From the NCBI GenBank assembly GCA_018823835.1, contig JAHJHT010000008.1, positions 248,001 to 312,000 on the forward strand: a stretch of 64,000 bases of DNA. Reading direction: 5' to 3'. Shown here in pieces: positions 19,988-28,644 of this stretch. The stretch's first letter is position 1, and every line of letters starts with the position of its first letter. The position numbers and the translations under genes are program-made. The notes beneath the pieces were generated by a model. The model had not been told where the DNA came from. It did no database searches and saw nothing but the letters and a program-made list of their open reading frames with translations. Source of the DNA: Alphaproteobacteria bacterium. GTDB lineage: Bacteria; Pseudomonadota; Alphaproteobacteria; Rhizobiales; Rhizobiaceae.

Positions 19988-20752
19988 TCAGCCTGCCGAT
20001 CCGGCACCGGTCAGGCTTTCCCCGGTGATCATGGCGATCACCGCATCGGGGCTTGTATCCTTGCGGGCAACATCGCCCGCCACGACGCCCTGCCGGATCA
20101 CTACGATCCGGTCGGCGACCTGGAAGGCCTGCTGCATGATGTGGGTGATGATGACGACGCCGATGCCCTGGCTGGCCACGTGCCGGATCATCTCGAGGCC
20201 GCGCCGTGTCTGCTCGACGCCGAGCGCCGCGAAGGGCTCGTCGAGCAGCACAAGCTTGCCGCCCCAATGAACGAAGCGGTTGAGTTCGATGGCCTGACGC
20301 TGACCGCCCGACAGATGCTCGACTTTCGTCCTGAGCGAGGGGATGCGCGTGCCGGCCGATGCCAATGCCTCGGCGACCTGGGCCTCCATCCTGCGCTCGT
20401 CGAGCACCGGAATGCCGAGCACGCTACGCGTCAGCTCTCGGCCCATGAAGAAATTGGCGACGACATCCACATTGGTGCACAATGAGAGGTCCTGGTAGAC
20501 GGTCTCGATGCCCGCCTCCTTGGCCTCGGAAGGCGATTTCGCCTGGAAGGGTTTCCCCTCGAACACCATCTTGCCGGAACTGGGCGCGAGGCCTCCGGCG
20601 ATGATCTTGACCAGCGTCGACTTGCCGGCGCCATTGTCGCCGAGCAGCGCCACCACTTCGCCCTTGCCGATCGAGAAGGAGATGCCCTTCAGCGCTTCGA
20701 TGGCACCATAGCTCTTCTTGATGTTGTCGAGGACGAGGAGGGGTTCGGTCAT
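19988..20752 (-). CDS. RbsA-like sugar ABC transporter ATPase (single-cassette form)
   Basis: The 254-residue protein has one ATPase cassette: Walker [10 protein letters not shown] near residues 38-46, Q-loop TVYQDL, signature LSGGQRQ near 143-149, Walker B KLVLLDEP, and H-loop ITH. It resembles half of the duplicated RbsA/MglA ATPases, so it presumably works as a homodimer, as in the FrcA-type systems of rhizobia. Walker B is followed by FAALGVEQ, as in carbohydrate-uptake transporter family 2. It overlaps the ROK regulator gene by 4 bp. Confidence 0.9.
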   Translation of the reverse strand: MTEPLLVLDNIKKSYGAIEALKGISFSIGKGEVVALLGDNGAGKSTLVKIIAGGLAPSSGKMVFEGKPFQAKSPSEAKEAGIETVYQDLSLCTNVDVVANFFMGRELTRSVLGIPVLDERRMEAQVAEALASAGTRIPSLRTKVEHLSGGQRQAIELNRFVHWGGKLVLLDEPFAALGVEQTRRGLEMIRHVASQGIGVVIITHIMQQAFQVADRIVVIRQGVVAGDVARKDTSPDAVIAMITGESLTGAGSAG

Positions 20753-21918
20753 GCCGCCATTCCTTTCTGGCCGACGCCAATCACGCGTCCGGTATCGGGT
20801 GCGAAGAGTTGCCCCGACTGCGGCGACAGGACGCCTGCGATGGCAAGCGCTGCCGCGCCGCGCAGCACCGCATGCTGGCCACCATTCGAAACGACCACTC
20901 TTGGCGCGGTGCGGTCGCGTCTTGCCGCCACCGAATTCGGAAGCTCGGCGCAGGCATCGTGGAGCGCTGCAATGAGCGCCGACGATCCCAAGCCGCCGAG
21001 AATGATCGTCTGCGGGTCGAAGAGGTTCTCGATGGTGGTGACCGCGCCGCGCAGAATGGGAGCGACCGAGTTCACCCAGTCCCGCTCGCTGGTGCCCTCG
21101 TCGCAGCGGCCGAACGCCTCCAGGGAGAGGTAGCGTTCGAGGCAGCCCCGGTTGCCACAGGGACAGGGTTCGCCGTCCGGCACGACGGGAATATGGCCGA
21201 TTTCGCCGGCATTGCCCCAGGCGCCGCGCAGCGTGACGCCGCCATGGACCATCGCTCCGCCGAGGCCGACGCCGAAATAGAGGTAGTAGAAGTCCGTGAA
21301 TGCGGCACCCAGACCGTAGAGCCTCTCGCCAAGCGCTGCGGCAGCCATGTCGGCCTCGAAGAAGGCCGGTAATCCCGTCGCTTCCGCAAGCCGCTCGCCG
21401 AGCGGGACATTGCCCCATCCGGCCAGTGTCGTCGGGCCGATGAAGCTCATCGACTCCACGTCGAACGGGCCGGGAAGGGCGAGCCCCACCCCGAGCATGC
21501 GGCCCTGCGGGCGCAACTCCCTGAGGTCGCTCACCATTTCGGCGATCAAGGCGAAGGCGTCATCGGGCGTGGGCGTCGGCACCTCGCGGCGCAGGCTGCC
21601 GACGACGTCGCCGCCGAGGCTGATCAGCGCAGCGTCTATGCCGAGTGGCGTGACATGCAGCCCGACGGCATAGCCGCCCTCCGGATTGATGCGCAGTCTC
21701 GCCGGCGGAATGCCGCGACCCTTCGGCTCCTCCCGGACGGAGAGGACGAAACCCTGGTCTTCAAGCTCGCGTATGATGGTCGAGACGGTCTGGACGGTGA
21801 GATGGACCTGCTCGGCAATGCTGCCGCGCGTAATGGGGCCGTTCAGCCTGATGGCTTCGAGCACGATCCGGCGATTGAAATGTCTGCCGGACTCCTGGTT
21901 TGTGCCTTTCAGCGTCAT
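20749..21918 (-). CDS. ROK-family transcriptional regulator
   Basis: The 389-residue protein starts at the ATG at 21918 with GGGGA just upstream; a TTG at 21939 is an alternative. It has an N-terminal winged helix (about 18-75; GPITRGSIAEQVHLTVQTVSTIIRELE) and a C-terminal ROK domain with VGVGLALPGPFD-like and YFGVGLGGAMVHGG segments. The zinc-type CPCGNRGCLERYLS is near 250-263. It is first in the sugar operon and probably represses it until a sugar binds. A candidate promoter lies directly upstream. Confidence 0.88.
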   Translation of the reverse strand: MTLKGTNQESGRHFNRRIVLEAIRLNGPITRGSIAEQVHLTVQTVSTIIRELEDQGFVLSVREEPKGRGIPPARLRINPEGGYAVGLHVTPLGIDAALISLGGDVVGSLRREVPTPTPDDAFALIAEMVSDLRELRPQGRMLGVGLALPGPFDVESMSFIGPTTLAGWGNVPLGERLAEATGLPAFFEADMAAAALGERLYGLGAAFTDFYYLYFGVGLGGAMVHGGVTLRGAWGNAGEIGHIPVVPDGEPCPCGNRGCLERYLSLEAFGRCDEGTSERDWVNSVAPILRGAVTTIENLFDPQTIILGGLGSSALIAALHDACAELPNSVAARRDRTAPRVVVSNGGQHAVLRGAAALAIAGVLSPQSGQLFAPDTGRVIGVGQKGMAA

Positions 21919-21939
21919 GAAATTGTCCCCAACGACCAA

Positions 21940-21969
21940 AGACTAGGCGTGCAAAAACGATTTAGTCAA
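21940..21969 (-). promoter_or_regulatory. Candidate sigma70 promoter of the ROK/ABC sugar operon
   Basis: On the minus strand TTGACT (21969-21964) is followed after 18 bases by TAGTCT (21945-21940). This lies about 22 bp before the ROK start codon in the 145 bp gap shared with the divergent RidA gene. The match to the consensus is moderate. Confidence 0.35.
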
Positions 21970-22063
21970 ATGAAATTCGAAAAAGAAACGCAGCCTGTCT
22001 TGCGGGATCGCGCATCGGGCGGCTAGGTTCGGTCCAGATTGGTTGCGGACGGGAAACAGCATC

Positions 22064-22531
22064 ATGTCGACACCTGAAGAACGCCTAGGCGCCCTCGGTC
22101 TGGCCATCCCGCCAGTTCCGGAACCACTTGCCACCTACGTCCCGTTCCGCATTGCCGGAGACATGCTCTACGTTTCCGGGCAGGGACCCAGAATGGCCGA
22201 CGGCAGCTACCAGGTCGGCCGTCTCGGCTTCGACACGACGGTCGAGGAGGGCTATGAGGCGGCCAGGCTTACCGGCCTGCATCTTCTGGCCGTCGCACGG
22301 CTGGCCGTCGGCGATCTGTCGCGCATCGAGGCCGTGGTCAAGCTGTTCGGCATGGTCAACGCGGAAGCGAATTTCGCCGACCAGCCGAAGGTCATCAACG
22401 GCTGTTCCGACCTGCTGGTCGAGGTGCTTGGCGATGCCGGACGACATGCCCGCTCGGCCATCGGCATGGGTTCGCTGCCCAACCGGATGATTGTCGAGAT
22501 CGAGGCCATCTTCCAGATCCGCAAGCCATGA
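22064..22531 (+). CDS. RidA/YjgF-family protein
   Basis: The 155-residue protein belongs to the longer Rid subgroup seen beside amino-acid genes. VSGQGP near residue 38 and the ATARLTGLHLLAVARLAVGDLSRIEAVVKLFGMVNA-like core (read in two parts around 70-105) match the family; the terminal IEAIFQIRKP strand is also typical. The arginine that canonical RidA uses for imine binding is not clearly present, so enamine deaminase activity is uncertain. I start at the ATG at 22064, inside a slightly longer frame. It overlaps the next gene by 4 bp, and the two are probably one unit for D-amino-acid metabolism. Confidence 0.8.
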   Translation: MSTPEERLGALGLAIPPVPEPLATYVPFRIAGDMLYVSGQGPRMADGSYQVGRLGFDTTVEEGYEAARLTGLHLLAVARLAVGDLSRIEAVVKLFGMVNAEANFADQPKVINGCSDLLVEVLGDAGRHARSAIGMGSLPNRMIVEIEAIFQIRKP

Positions 22532-23628
22532 CGATGAAGTTTGCCTCGATGGATGAGCTGAAGGAGGCGGTCGCCCGCCACTACGGCACCCCCTGCCTGA
22601 TGATCGATCTGGACGTCGTCGAGAAAAACATTGAACGGGCGCAGAAGCTCTGTGACGCCGCCGGCGTCGCTGCTCGACCGCACATCAAGACGCACAAGAA
22701 CCCGCAGATCGCAGCCATGCAGCAGCGCGCCGGCGCACGCGGCATCACCTGCCAGAAGCTCGGCGAGGCCGAGGTTATGGCGGATGGCGGGCTGGACGAC
22801 ATCCTGATCACCTACAACATCCTTGGCGACGAGAAGCTTGCGCGCCTCGGCGCCCTGGCCGCGACCCGAACCATCGCCGTCGCCGCCGACAACCCGGTGA
22901 CCATCGAAGGACTGCCCAAGGCAGCAGCCATCGCCGGCCGCCCGCTCAACGTGCTGGTTGAATGCGACAGCGGGCGCAAGCGCGCGGGCGTCGAAACGCC
23001 CGGAGAAGCAATCGAGCTCGCAAGAATGATCGCTGCGGCCCCGGGTCTCGCATTCGCGGGTTTCGTCTTCTATCCGGTCGAGAACGCCATCGGCGCGGCG
23101 CAAACCTTCCGCGACGAAGCCGTATCCGGGGTCAGGGAGGCAGGGCTCGAGCCGCGCATCCTGTCGTCGGGCGGCACACCGAACCTCGCGACGCTCTCGC
23201 AGTTCAGCGGCATCACCGAGCATCGTGCGGGCACCTATATCTTCAACGACCGCATGATGATGGCCGCAGGCATGGCGAGCCTCGACGATTGCGCCCTGCA
23301 TGTGCTCGCGACCGTGGTCAGCCGGGCCGCGCCCGAGCGCGGCATCCTGGATAGCGGCTCCAAGACGCTGACCTCCGATCCGGGCGGCGGGCTCGACGGC
23401 TTCGGCCTGATCCGCGAATACCCGGAAGCAAGGATCGCTGCCTTTGCCGAGGAGCACGGCATGCTCGATCTGTCGCGCTGCAACGACCGGCCGCCGGTCG
23501 GCACGCTGGTGCGCATCGTTCCCAATCATGTCTGCGTCACGGTCAACATGTTCGACCGCTACGTCGCGGTCAGGGGAACGGAGTTGATCGGCCAGATGGA
23601 CGTCGCCGCGCGCGGCAGGCTGGGCTGA
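22528..23628 (+). CDS. D-threonine aldolase / D-serine dehydratase-like PLP enzyme
   Basis: The 366-residue protein is an alanine-racemase-fold (fold type III) PLP enzyme. The Schiff-base lysine is in ARPHIKTHKNP near residue 55, and the C-terminal domain has the metal-ligand pair HVC in PNHVCVTVN near residues 333-337, as in DSD1 and D-threonine aldolases. VPIIVECDSG-like strands and GSKTLTSDPGG near 280-290 fit the family. It overlaps the RidA gene by 4 bp, which could quench the enamine product made by a dehydratase. Aldolase and dehydratase activities cannot be separated by eye. Confidence 0.83.
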   Translation: MTMKFASMDELKEAVARHYGTPCLMIDLDVVEKNIERAQKLCDAAGVAARPHIKTHKNPQIAAMQQRAGARGITCQKLGEAEVMADGGLDDILITYNILGDEKLARLGALAATRTIAVAADNPVTIEGLPKAAAIAGRPLNVLVECDSGRKRAGVETPGEAIELARMIAAAPGLAFAGFVFYPVENAIGAAQTFRDEAVSGVREAGLEPRILSSGGTPNLATLSQFSGITEHRAGTYIFNDRMMMAAGMASLDDCALHVLATVVSRAAPERGILDSGSKTLTSDPGGGLDGFGLIREYPEARIAAFAEEHGMLDLSRCNDRPPVGTLVRIVPNHVCVTVNMFDRYVAVRGTELIGQMDVAARGRLG

Positions 23629-23689
23629 GCCTCGGTCGAGCCACTCGAAGCGTGGCCGGGCCGCATCGATGCCCTGCGTAGCGGCTTCG

Positions 23690-24751
23690 CTATGTGTTTG
23701 CGGTGCCGAGGGTCGTGATGCTGGACAGAAGCCCCGTCGCATGCCGGGTGGCCGCGCCGGTCGCCGCCAGCATCTGGGGCAGCAGCAGCCATTCCAGCGT
23801 CCACGCCGCGCCGGATCGCTCCTGCTCGTGCACCATCGCCTGGTGCATTCCGCCGATCTGCACAGCATTGAACCGGGCGAGCGTGACCAGCATTTCGGCA
23901 GCCACGGGATTTTGCTTGCCCGGCATGGCCGAGGAGCCGCCACCGCCCTCAAGCCGGATTTCGGTTCCATCCTGCGCCATCAGCGCAATGTCCTGGCCGA
24001 ACTTGCCGAGGCTTCCCGTGACGAGGGCGAGCAGGCCGGCCAGTTCGACGATGCGGTCGCGCTGGTTGTGCCATTGCGGCGCGTCGGCAAGGCTCAGCTG
24101 GCTTGCCAGCGAGTGCCGGACCTCCGTTGCCTTGCCGGCAATTTTGTCCAAGGTGCCGACGGCGCCGCCGAACTGGATGGCGCAGGAGCTTTTCAGCCAC
24201 TCTTTCAGTCGCTCGCGTTCGCGAATGACCGGTTCGCGCCAACTGCCGATCTTGTCCGCGACGGTGATTGGCAATGCCGGCTGCATGCGCGTGTGGCCCT
24301 GCATGGTATTGCCGCCAAGCTGTTCGGCGAGGGCATCGAATGCACTGACGACCGTATCCAGCCTGCGGTCCAGCAGGGCGAGGCTGGATCGCAGGCGCAG
24401 CATCAGCGCCGTGTCGATGACGTCTTGGCTGGTCGCGCCGAAATGGACGTGCTGACCGTGTGGTTCGCCGACGGAGAGCCGCAACTGGCGCACGAGTTCG
24501 GGAACGACGACCCCGTCGCGGCCTGTCGCCTGCCGGAGCTGCTCCATCGCCGGCTTGAATGTTGGCGCCGCCGCAGCGATAGCGTCTGCGGCCGCCGTCG
24601 GGATGACGCCGTGTTCGGCTTCTGCCTCGGCCAGCGCGACCTCAAATCGGATCATCGCCTGCAATTCCGCGTCGGCCGACAGCAGAATGGAAAGCTCGTC
24701 GTCGCCGAGCAGGCCGGACAGGAAGGGATGATCGAAGCCGACGATCGCCAT
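23690..24751 (-). CDS. pcaB: 3-carboxy-cis,cis-muconate cycloisomerase
   Basis: The 353-residue protein belongs to the fumarase/aspartase superfamily: HFGATSQDVIDTA (about 102-114), HTRMQPALPITV (about 155) and the signature GSSAMPGKQNPVAAE near 275-289. It converts beta-carboxy-muconate, the product of protocatechuate 3,4-dioxygenase, to gamma-carboxy-muconolactone. Its start overlaps the pcaG stop by one base. At 353 residues it is shorter than many PcaB proteins of about 450, as is common in rhizobia. It is last in the minus-strand pcaCHGB operon. Confidence 0.93.
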   Translation of the reverse strand: MAIVGFDHPFLSGLLGDDELSILLSADAELQAMIRFEVALAEAEAEHGVIPTAAADAIAAAAPTFKPAMEQLRQATGRDGVVVPELVRQLRLSVGEPHGQHVHFGATSQDVIDTALMLRLRSSLALLDRRLDTVVSAFDALAEQLGGNTMQGHTRMQPALPITVADKIGSWREPVIRERERLKEWLKSSCAIQFGGAVGTLDKIAGKATEVRHSLASQLSLADAPQWHNQRDRIVELAGLLALVTGSLGKFGQDIALMAQDGTEIRLEGGGGSSAMPGKQNPVAAEMLVTLARFNAVQIGGMHQAMVHEQERSGAAWTLEWLLLPQMLAATGAATRHATGLLSSITTLGTANT

Positions 24752-25365
24752 CAGATGTCGAAGAAGACGGTTTCCTGCTCGCCCTGCAGGTGAATGTCGA
24801 AGGTGTAGGTGCCGCCTTTGCGCTCGGCCATAAGGGTCGGGATGCGCACCTTGTGCTCGATGCGGGCAAGCACCGGGTCCTCGGCATTGGCCGTCTCCTC
24901 GTCGGAGAAATAGAGACGGGTGTTGAGCCCGAGATTGATGCCCCGCGCCACGATCCAGATGTTGATGTGTGGCGCCATCAGCCGGCCGTCCTTGAAAGGC
25001 ACGCGGCCGGGCTTGATGGTTTCGAAGGTGCAGAGGCCCGTATCCATGTCGGTCGCCTGGCGGCCCCAGCCCTGGAAGTTGGGGTCTGCCGCGCCGCGCC
25101 GTTCCGATGGCGAAGGGTAAAGTCCGTGTGCGTCTGCCTGCCAGATCTCGATCAGCGCGTCGCGCAGCGGCGTTCCCGTGCCGTCGAGCACACGCATTGC
25201 CATCGTGATGCGTTCGCCGGACGTCTTGTCGTTGACCATCACCCTGCCGAGGTCGTCGTCATAGACGCCGGTGATGTCGCAGAAGTTCGGCGTCAGCCCG
25301 ATATGAACGTAGGGACCGGCCGTCTGCGACGGGCTCTCCTTCAGGCGGTTGAGTGCCTGTGCCAT
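24751..25365 (-). CDS. pcaG: Protocatechuate 3,4-dioxygenase, alpha subunit
   Basis: The 204-residue protein is an intradiol dioxygenase chain: TAGPYVHIGL near the N-terminus, LIEIWQADAHGLYPSP around 90-105 and the MAPHINIWIVARGINL strand near 147-162. The iron ligands are supplied by the beta chain; here the equivalent positions are not the full Tyr/Tyr/His/His set, as expected for alpha. With pcaH it forms the ring-cleaving enzyme. It shares one base with pcaH upstream and with pcaB downstream. Confidence 0.93.
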   Translation of the reverse strand: MAQALNRLKESPSQTAGPYVHIGLTPNFCDITGVYDDDLGRVMVNDKTSGERITMAMRVLDGTGTPLRDALIEIWQADAHGLYPSPSERRGAADPNFQGWGRQATDMDTGLCTFETIKPGRVPFKDGRLMAPHINIWIVARGINLGLNTRLYFSDEETANAEDPVLARIEHKVRIPTLMAERKGGTYTFDIHLQGEQETVFFDI

Positions 25366-26117
25366 CAGTTACCCTCCAGCCGGTTTTCGAACATGGTCGA
25401 GCGGCGGCCCCTTAACACGATATCGAACTTGTAGGCGCGTGCGTCCATTGGAATGGTCGCCTCCATGTCGAGCGCGGCGATCAGCTGCTCGATAGCTGCC
25501 CGGTCCGGGATGGTTCGCACGATCGGGCATTTCCAGATCATCGGGTCGCCTTCGAAGTACATCTGGGTGATCAGCCGCTGGGCGAAGCCATGGCCGAAAA
25601 CCGAGAAATGGATATGCGCCGGCCGCCAATCGTTTGGCCCGTTCGGCCAGGGGTAGGGGCCGGGCTGAACGGTGCGAAAGGCGTAGGACCCGTCCTCGCC
25701 GGTGATCGTGCGCCCGCAGCCGCCGAAATTGGGGTCGAGCGCGGCGATGTAACCTTCCTTCTTGTGGCGATAGCGGCCGCCGGCATTGGCCTGCCAGAAC
25801 TCGATGAGGGCACCGGGCACGCCGGCGCCGCGCTCGTCGAGCAGGCGGCCGTAGACCACGATGCGCGGACCGATCGCGCTCTCTCCGGGCTTGGCGAAGT
25901 TGTGGATGAGGTCATCGTCCAGCTCGCCGAGAATGTTGTGGCCGAATACCGGGCCGGTAATCTCTGACAGCGTTCCGTCGAGCGAAAGAAGCGCCTTTTG
26001 CGGCGAGCGCAGCACCGAGGTCTTGTAGCCTGGGGTGAAAGCGGGCGGATGCCAGCTGCGGTCGCGGGCGAAGAGTGCGCCGGTTTCCGGCGGGCGATTG
26101 GACAGGCGTTCGGACAT
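25365..26117 (-). CDS. pcaH: Protocatechuate 3,4-dioxygenase, beta subunit
   Basis: The 250-residue chain has the four non-haem Fe(III) ligands in place: a tyrosine in GGRYRHKK, a tyrosine in QPGPYPW and two histidines in [11 protein letters not shown]. The N-terminal [13 protein letters not shown] segment is typical of PcaH. It cleaves protocatechuate between the two hydroxyls. I start at the ATG at 26117, which shares a base with the pcaC stop (TAATG); the longer frame upstream is pcaC shadow. It is followed directly by pcaG. Confidence 0.95.
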   Translation of the reverse strand: MSERLSNRPPETGALFARDRSWHPPAFTPGYKTSVLRSPQKALLSLDGTLSEITGPVFGHNILGELDDDLIHNFAKPGESAIGPRIVVYGRLLDERGAGVPGALIEFWQANAGGRYRHKKEGYIAALDPNFGGCGRTITGEDGSYAFRTVQPGPYPWPNGPNDWRPAHIHFSVFGHGFAQRLITQMYFEGDPMIWKCPIVRTIPDRAAIEQLIAALDMEATIPMDARAYKFDIVLRGRRSTMFENRLEGN

Positions 26118-26509
26118 TATTCTGCTTCTTGATCCATCTGGTCGAAGACCTGCTTCACTGTGGCGATGGCGCTGTTGGCGGCCGGAACCCCGGCATAGAT
26201 GGCAACATGCAGCAGTGCCTCGCATATGTCTTCACGCGTCGCGCCAGTCCGCGCGGTGGCGCGAACATGCATGGCGACCTCGGCATGGTGGCCGAGTGCG
26301 GCAAGCAGGGCGATCGTCACGATCGAACGCTCTCGCTTGGTCCATTGCGGCCTTGACCATACATGCCCCCAGGCCGCCTCGGTGATAAGCTCCTGAAACG
26401 GGGCATCAAACGGGGTCTTGGCCGCCTCGGCGCGGTCGACATGGGCATCGCCCAGCACCGCCCGCCGGGTCGCCATGCCCTGCCTGTAGCGCTCACTGTC
26501 ATTCGCCAT
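26117..26509 (-). CDS. pcaC: 4-carboxymuconolactone decarboxylase
   Basis: The 130-residue protein is an AhpD/CMD-fold enzyme. [37 protein letters not shown] (read across residues 48-84) and the C-terminal [22 protein letters not shown] match PcaC. It decarboxylates gamma-carboxymuconolactone to 3-oxoadipate enol-lactone. It is the first gene of the pcaCHGB operon. The usual rhizobial partner pcaD, which hydrolyses the enol-lactone, is not upstream; pobA is found divergently instead. Confidence 0.94.
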   Translation of the reverse strand: MANDSERYRQGMATRRAVLGDAHVDRAEAAKTPFDAPFQELITEAAWGHVWSRPQWTKRERSIVTIALLAALGHHAEVAMHVRATARTGATREDICEALLHVAIYAGVPAANSAIATVKQVFDQMDQEAE

Positions 26510-26587
26510 GATAGGTCACCCTGGCCTTTCCTTCCCTGACATCGAAGCCGCTTCCTGTCCGCTCACCGATGATCTGTTTCCCGGCTG

Positions 26588-26606
26588 CGTACGTACCTCT
26601 CGTACG
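26588..26606. promoter_or_regulatory. Paired CGTACGT repeats in the pcaC-pobA divergent region
   Basis: CGTACG occurs at 26588-26593 and again at 26601-26606, 13 bp apart. Each copy is itself palindromic. They lie about 80 bp upstream of the pcaC start and about 110 bp upstream of pobA. A protein dimer or pair of dimers could bind. No local regulator is proven to use this site. Confidence 0.4.
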
Positions 26607-26679
26607 TGCTCATGATAGCGCGGATTGATTTCTTTGGCCCCGCTTCAGCAAAGGCATGTTATCCGACCATAAACGCCCT

Positions 26680-26699
26680 ATAGTTTGAAGCAATACTAT
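26680..26699. promoter_or_regulatory. Inverted repeat just upstream of pobA
   Basis: ATAGT (26680-26684) and ACTAT (26695-26699) form an inverted repeat with a 10-base spacer, ending 15 bp before the pobA start and 3 bp before its Shine-Dalgarno. It could be an operator or part of the pobA promoter. The arms are short, so chance is possible. Confidence 0.3.
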
Positions 26700-26714
26700 T
26701 TCAGGAGGATGCCC

Positions 26715-27887
26715 ATGCGAACCCAGGTGGTCATTGTCGGTTCCGGCCCGGCAGGGCTCTTGCTCGGCCAACTCCTTGGCAACGCAGGGATTCAGTCCAT
26801 CATCGTTGAGCGGGCAAGCCGCGACTATGTGCTCAACCGCGTTAGAGCCGGCGTGCTCGAGGAAGGCACGATGGCACTGATGCGCCAGAGCGGGGCAGGT
26901 GGCCGGATGGACGCGGAAGGGCTCCTGCACAACGGATTCTCGCTCGCCTTCAACGGTCGCAGCCAGAGGATTGACCTCGCTGGACTGACCGGCGGCAAGC
27001 ACGTGATGGTTTACGGGCAGACCGAGTTGACCAAGGACCTGATGGAGAAACGCGAAGCGGACGGGCTGCAGAGCATCTTCAACGCCGAGGCGGTCGAGCT
27101 CCACGATTTCGATTCGGATCATCCCCACGTGACTTACCAGAAGGACGGCTCGGGCCATCGGATCGATTGCGATTTCATCGTCGGTTGCGACGGCGGGCAC
27201 GGGGTCTCGCGAGCATCGGTTCCGGAAAATGCCATAACCACCTACGAGCGGATTTACCCGTTTGGCTGGCTTGGCATCCTGGCTGACGTTCCGCCGGCGT
27301 CGGACGAACTCATCTACGCCAACCATACGCGCGGCTTCGCCCTCTGCTCAATGCGCTCGCACACGCGCAGCCGCTACTATGTTCAGTGCGGGCTCGACGA
27401 GAAAGCAGAGGCATGGACTGACGACCGTTTCTGGGACGAATTGCGAAGACGGCTGCCGCAAGAGGTTGCCGATGCCGTGGTGACGGGACCTTCCTTCGAG
27501 AAGTCCATCGCGCCGTTGCGCTCCTTCGTCGCCGAGCCATTGCGGTTCGGCCGCCTGTTTCTCGCCGGCGATTCCGGCCATATCGTTCCGCCGACGGGAG
27601 CCAAGGGGCTCAATCTTGCCGCGAGTGACGTGCACTACATGTTTGCCGGCCTGTCCGAACACTACCTCGAGAAATCCTCGGCAGGCCTCGATGCCTACTC
27701 GACCCGCGCTTTGACACGGGTGTGGAAGGCTGTCCGCTTCTCGTGGTCGATGACGATGCTGCTGCACCGGTTTCCTGAGCATGGCGACTTCGACCGGAAG
27801 ATCCAGGAAGCTGAACTCGACTACCTGTCCGACTCGGTTGCTGCATCGACCGTGATGGCCGAGAATTATGTCGGCCTGCCACTGTGA
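26715..27887 (+). CDS. pobA: 4-hydroxybenzoate 3-monooxygenase
   Basis: The 390-residue flavoprotein has the FAD-binding VGSGPAGLLLG (about 9-19), LNRVRAGVLEEGT (substrate region, typical of PobA), GCDGGHGVSR near 157 and LAGDSGHIVPPTGAKGLNLA around 281-300. It uses NAD(P)H and oxygen to convert 4-hydroxybenzoate into protocatechuate, the substrate of PcaGH encoded divergently. AGGAGG at 26703-26708 and the length favour the ATG at 26715 over one at 26709. Confidence 0.95.
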   Translation: MRTQVVIVGSGPAGLLLGQLLGNAGIQSIIVERASRDYVLNRVRAGVLEEGTMALMRQSGAGGRMDAEGLLHNGFSLAFNGRSQRIDLAGLTGGKHVMVYGQTELTKDLMEKREADGLQSIFNAEAVELHDFDSDHPHVTYQKDGSGHRIDCDFIVGCDGGHGVSRASVPENAITTYERIYPFGWLGILADVPPASDELIYANHTRGFALCSMRSHTRSRYYVQCGLDEKAEAWTDDRFWDELRRRLPQEVADAVVTGPSFEKSIAPLRSFVAEPLRFGRLFLAGDSGHIVPPTGAKGLNLAASDVHYMFAGLSEHYLEKSSAGLDAYSTRALTRVWKAVRFSWSMTMLLHRFPEHGDFDRKIQEAELDYLSDSVAASTVMAENYVGLPL

Positions 27888-27980
27888 CGACAGGCACCCT
27901 TTGCCGGTTGCAACCCAGATTTGCCGGGTGAATGGGGGTCCTTGGCTGACAAACACTCAAAAACCACGCATGTTGGCCGC

Positions 27981-28475
27981 ATGAACAAGACATCAGTGCA
28001 GCCTAATGATTCGAGCGCGAAAAGCGCCGATGCTGAACCACGCGAACCGGCAACGCTTGGCGCGCTGGATCACTATATCGGTTTCAACCTCCTGCTGGCG
28101 CAGAACGCTTCGTTCAAGGCATTCAAGCGCCGTTCGGGCGAACACGCGCTGAAGCCGGGCTGGTTCGGCGTACTCAGCCTGATCAACGACAACCCCGGTA
28201 TCACGCCGATGTCGCTCAGCCGTCTGAGCGGGCGCGACAAGTCGACGATGACGCCTGTGCTGCGCGACCTGCGGCACGCGGGACTGATTGCCCGCGGCGA
28301 AACCGTGGGGGACAAGCGCAGCTACAGGCTGACCCTGACACCAAGCGGCGTGGAGGAACTGAAAATGCTGGCCGAACATGCCCGCCGGCATGACGAGGAC
28401 CTTGATGCGGTCGTCGGCGACCGCAAGGAGGAGTTCCTTGCCATGCTCCGGAGCGTCGCCGCCTACTTCGACTGA
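27981..28475 (+). CDS. MarR-family transcriptional regulator
   Basis: The 164-residue protein has a polar N-terminal tail of about 25 residues and a MarR winged helix. ITPMSLSRLSGRDKSTMTPVLRDLRHAGLIAR (about 75-106) contains the recognition helix, and GDKRSYRLTLTPSG forms the wing. It is 93 bp after pobA and about 170 bp before a TRAP transporter operon. A perfect palindrome in that gap is a likely binding site, so it probably controls uptake of an aromatic or related acid. The inducer is unknown. Confidence 0.87.
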   Translation: MNKTSVQPNDSSAKSADAEPREPATLGALDHYIGFNLLLAQNASFKAFKRRSGEHALKPGWFGVLSLINDNPGITPMSLSRLSGRDKSTMTPVLRDLRHAGLIARGETVGDKRSYRLTLTPSGVEELKMLAEHARRHDEDLDAVVGDRKEEFLAMLRSVAAYFD

Positions 28476-28552
28476 GGCCTGTCTGGCGGTGATGGATGCC
28501 GATCAAACACGCTGATGATGCGGAATCCGACTTGTCACTGCTCCAGAAAGAT

Positions 28553-28566
28553 GTTTGATTTCAAAC
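28553..28566. promoter_or_regulatory. Palindrome upstream of the TRAP operon, candidate MarR operator
   Basis: GTTTGA-TT-TCAAAC is a perfect 14-base palindrome. It lies 78 bp after the marR stop and 79 bp before the TRAP binding-protein start. Its size and symmetry fit a MarR dimer. No second copy was seen upstream of the marR gene. Confidence 0.5.
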
Positions 28567-28644
28567 TAGTTGCGGTTCTCGGAAGAAAAGCGGCAGTCAG
28601 ACCGCCCGGGCAATGAAAAACCAACAACGAGTGGAGGAGATACC

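Noticed and set aside
22252..23970. Minus-strand open frame of 572 codons across the RidA and PLP-enzyme genes
   Set aside because: It spans several convincing genes on the other strand, is rich in Arg, Ala and Gly as antisense frames are, and shows no recognisable fold.
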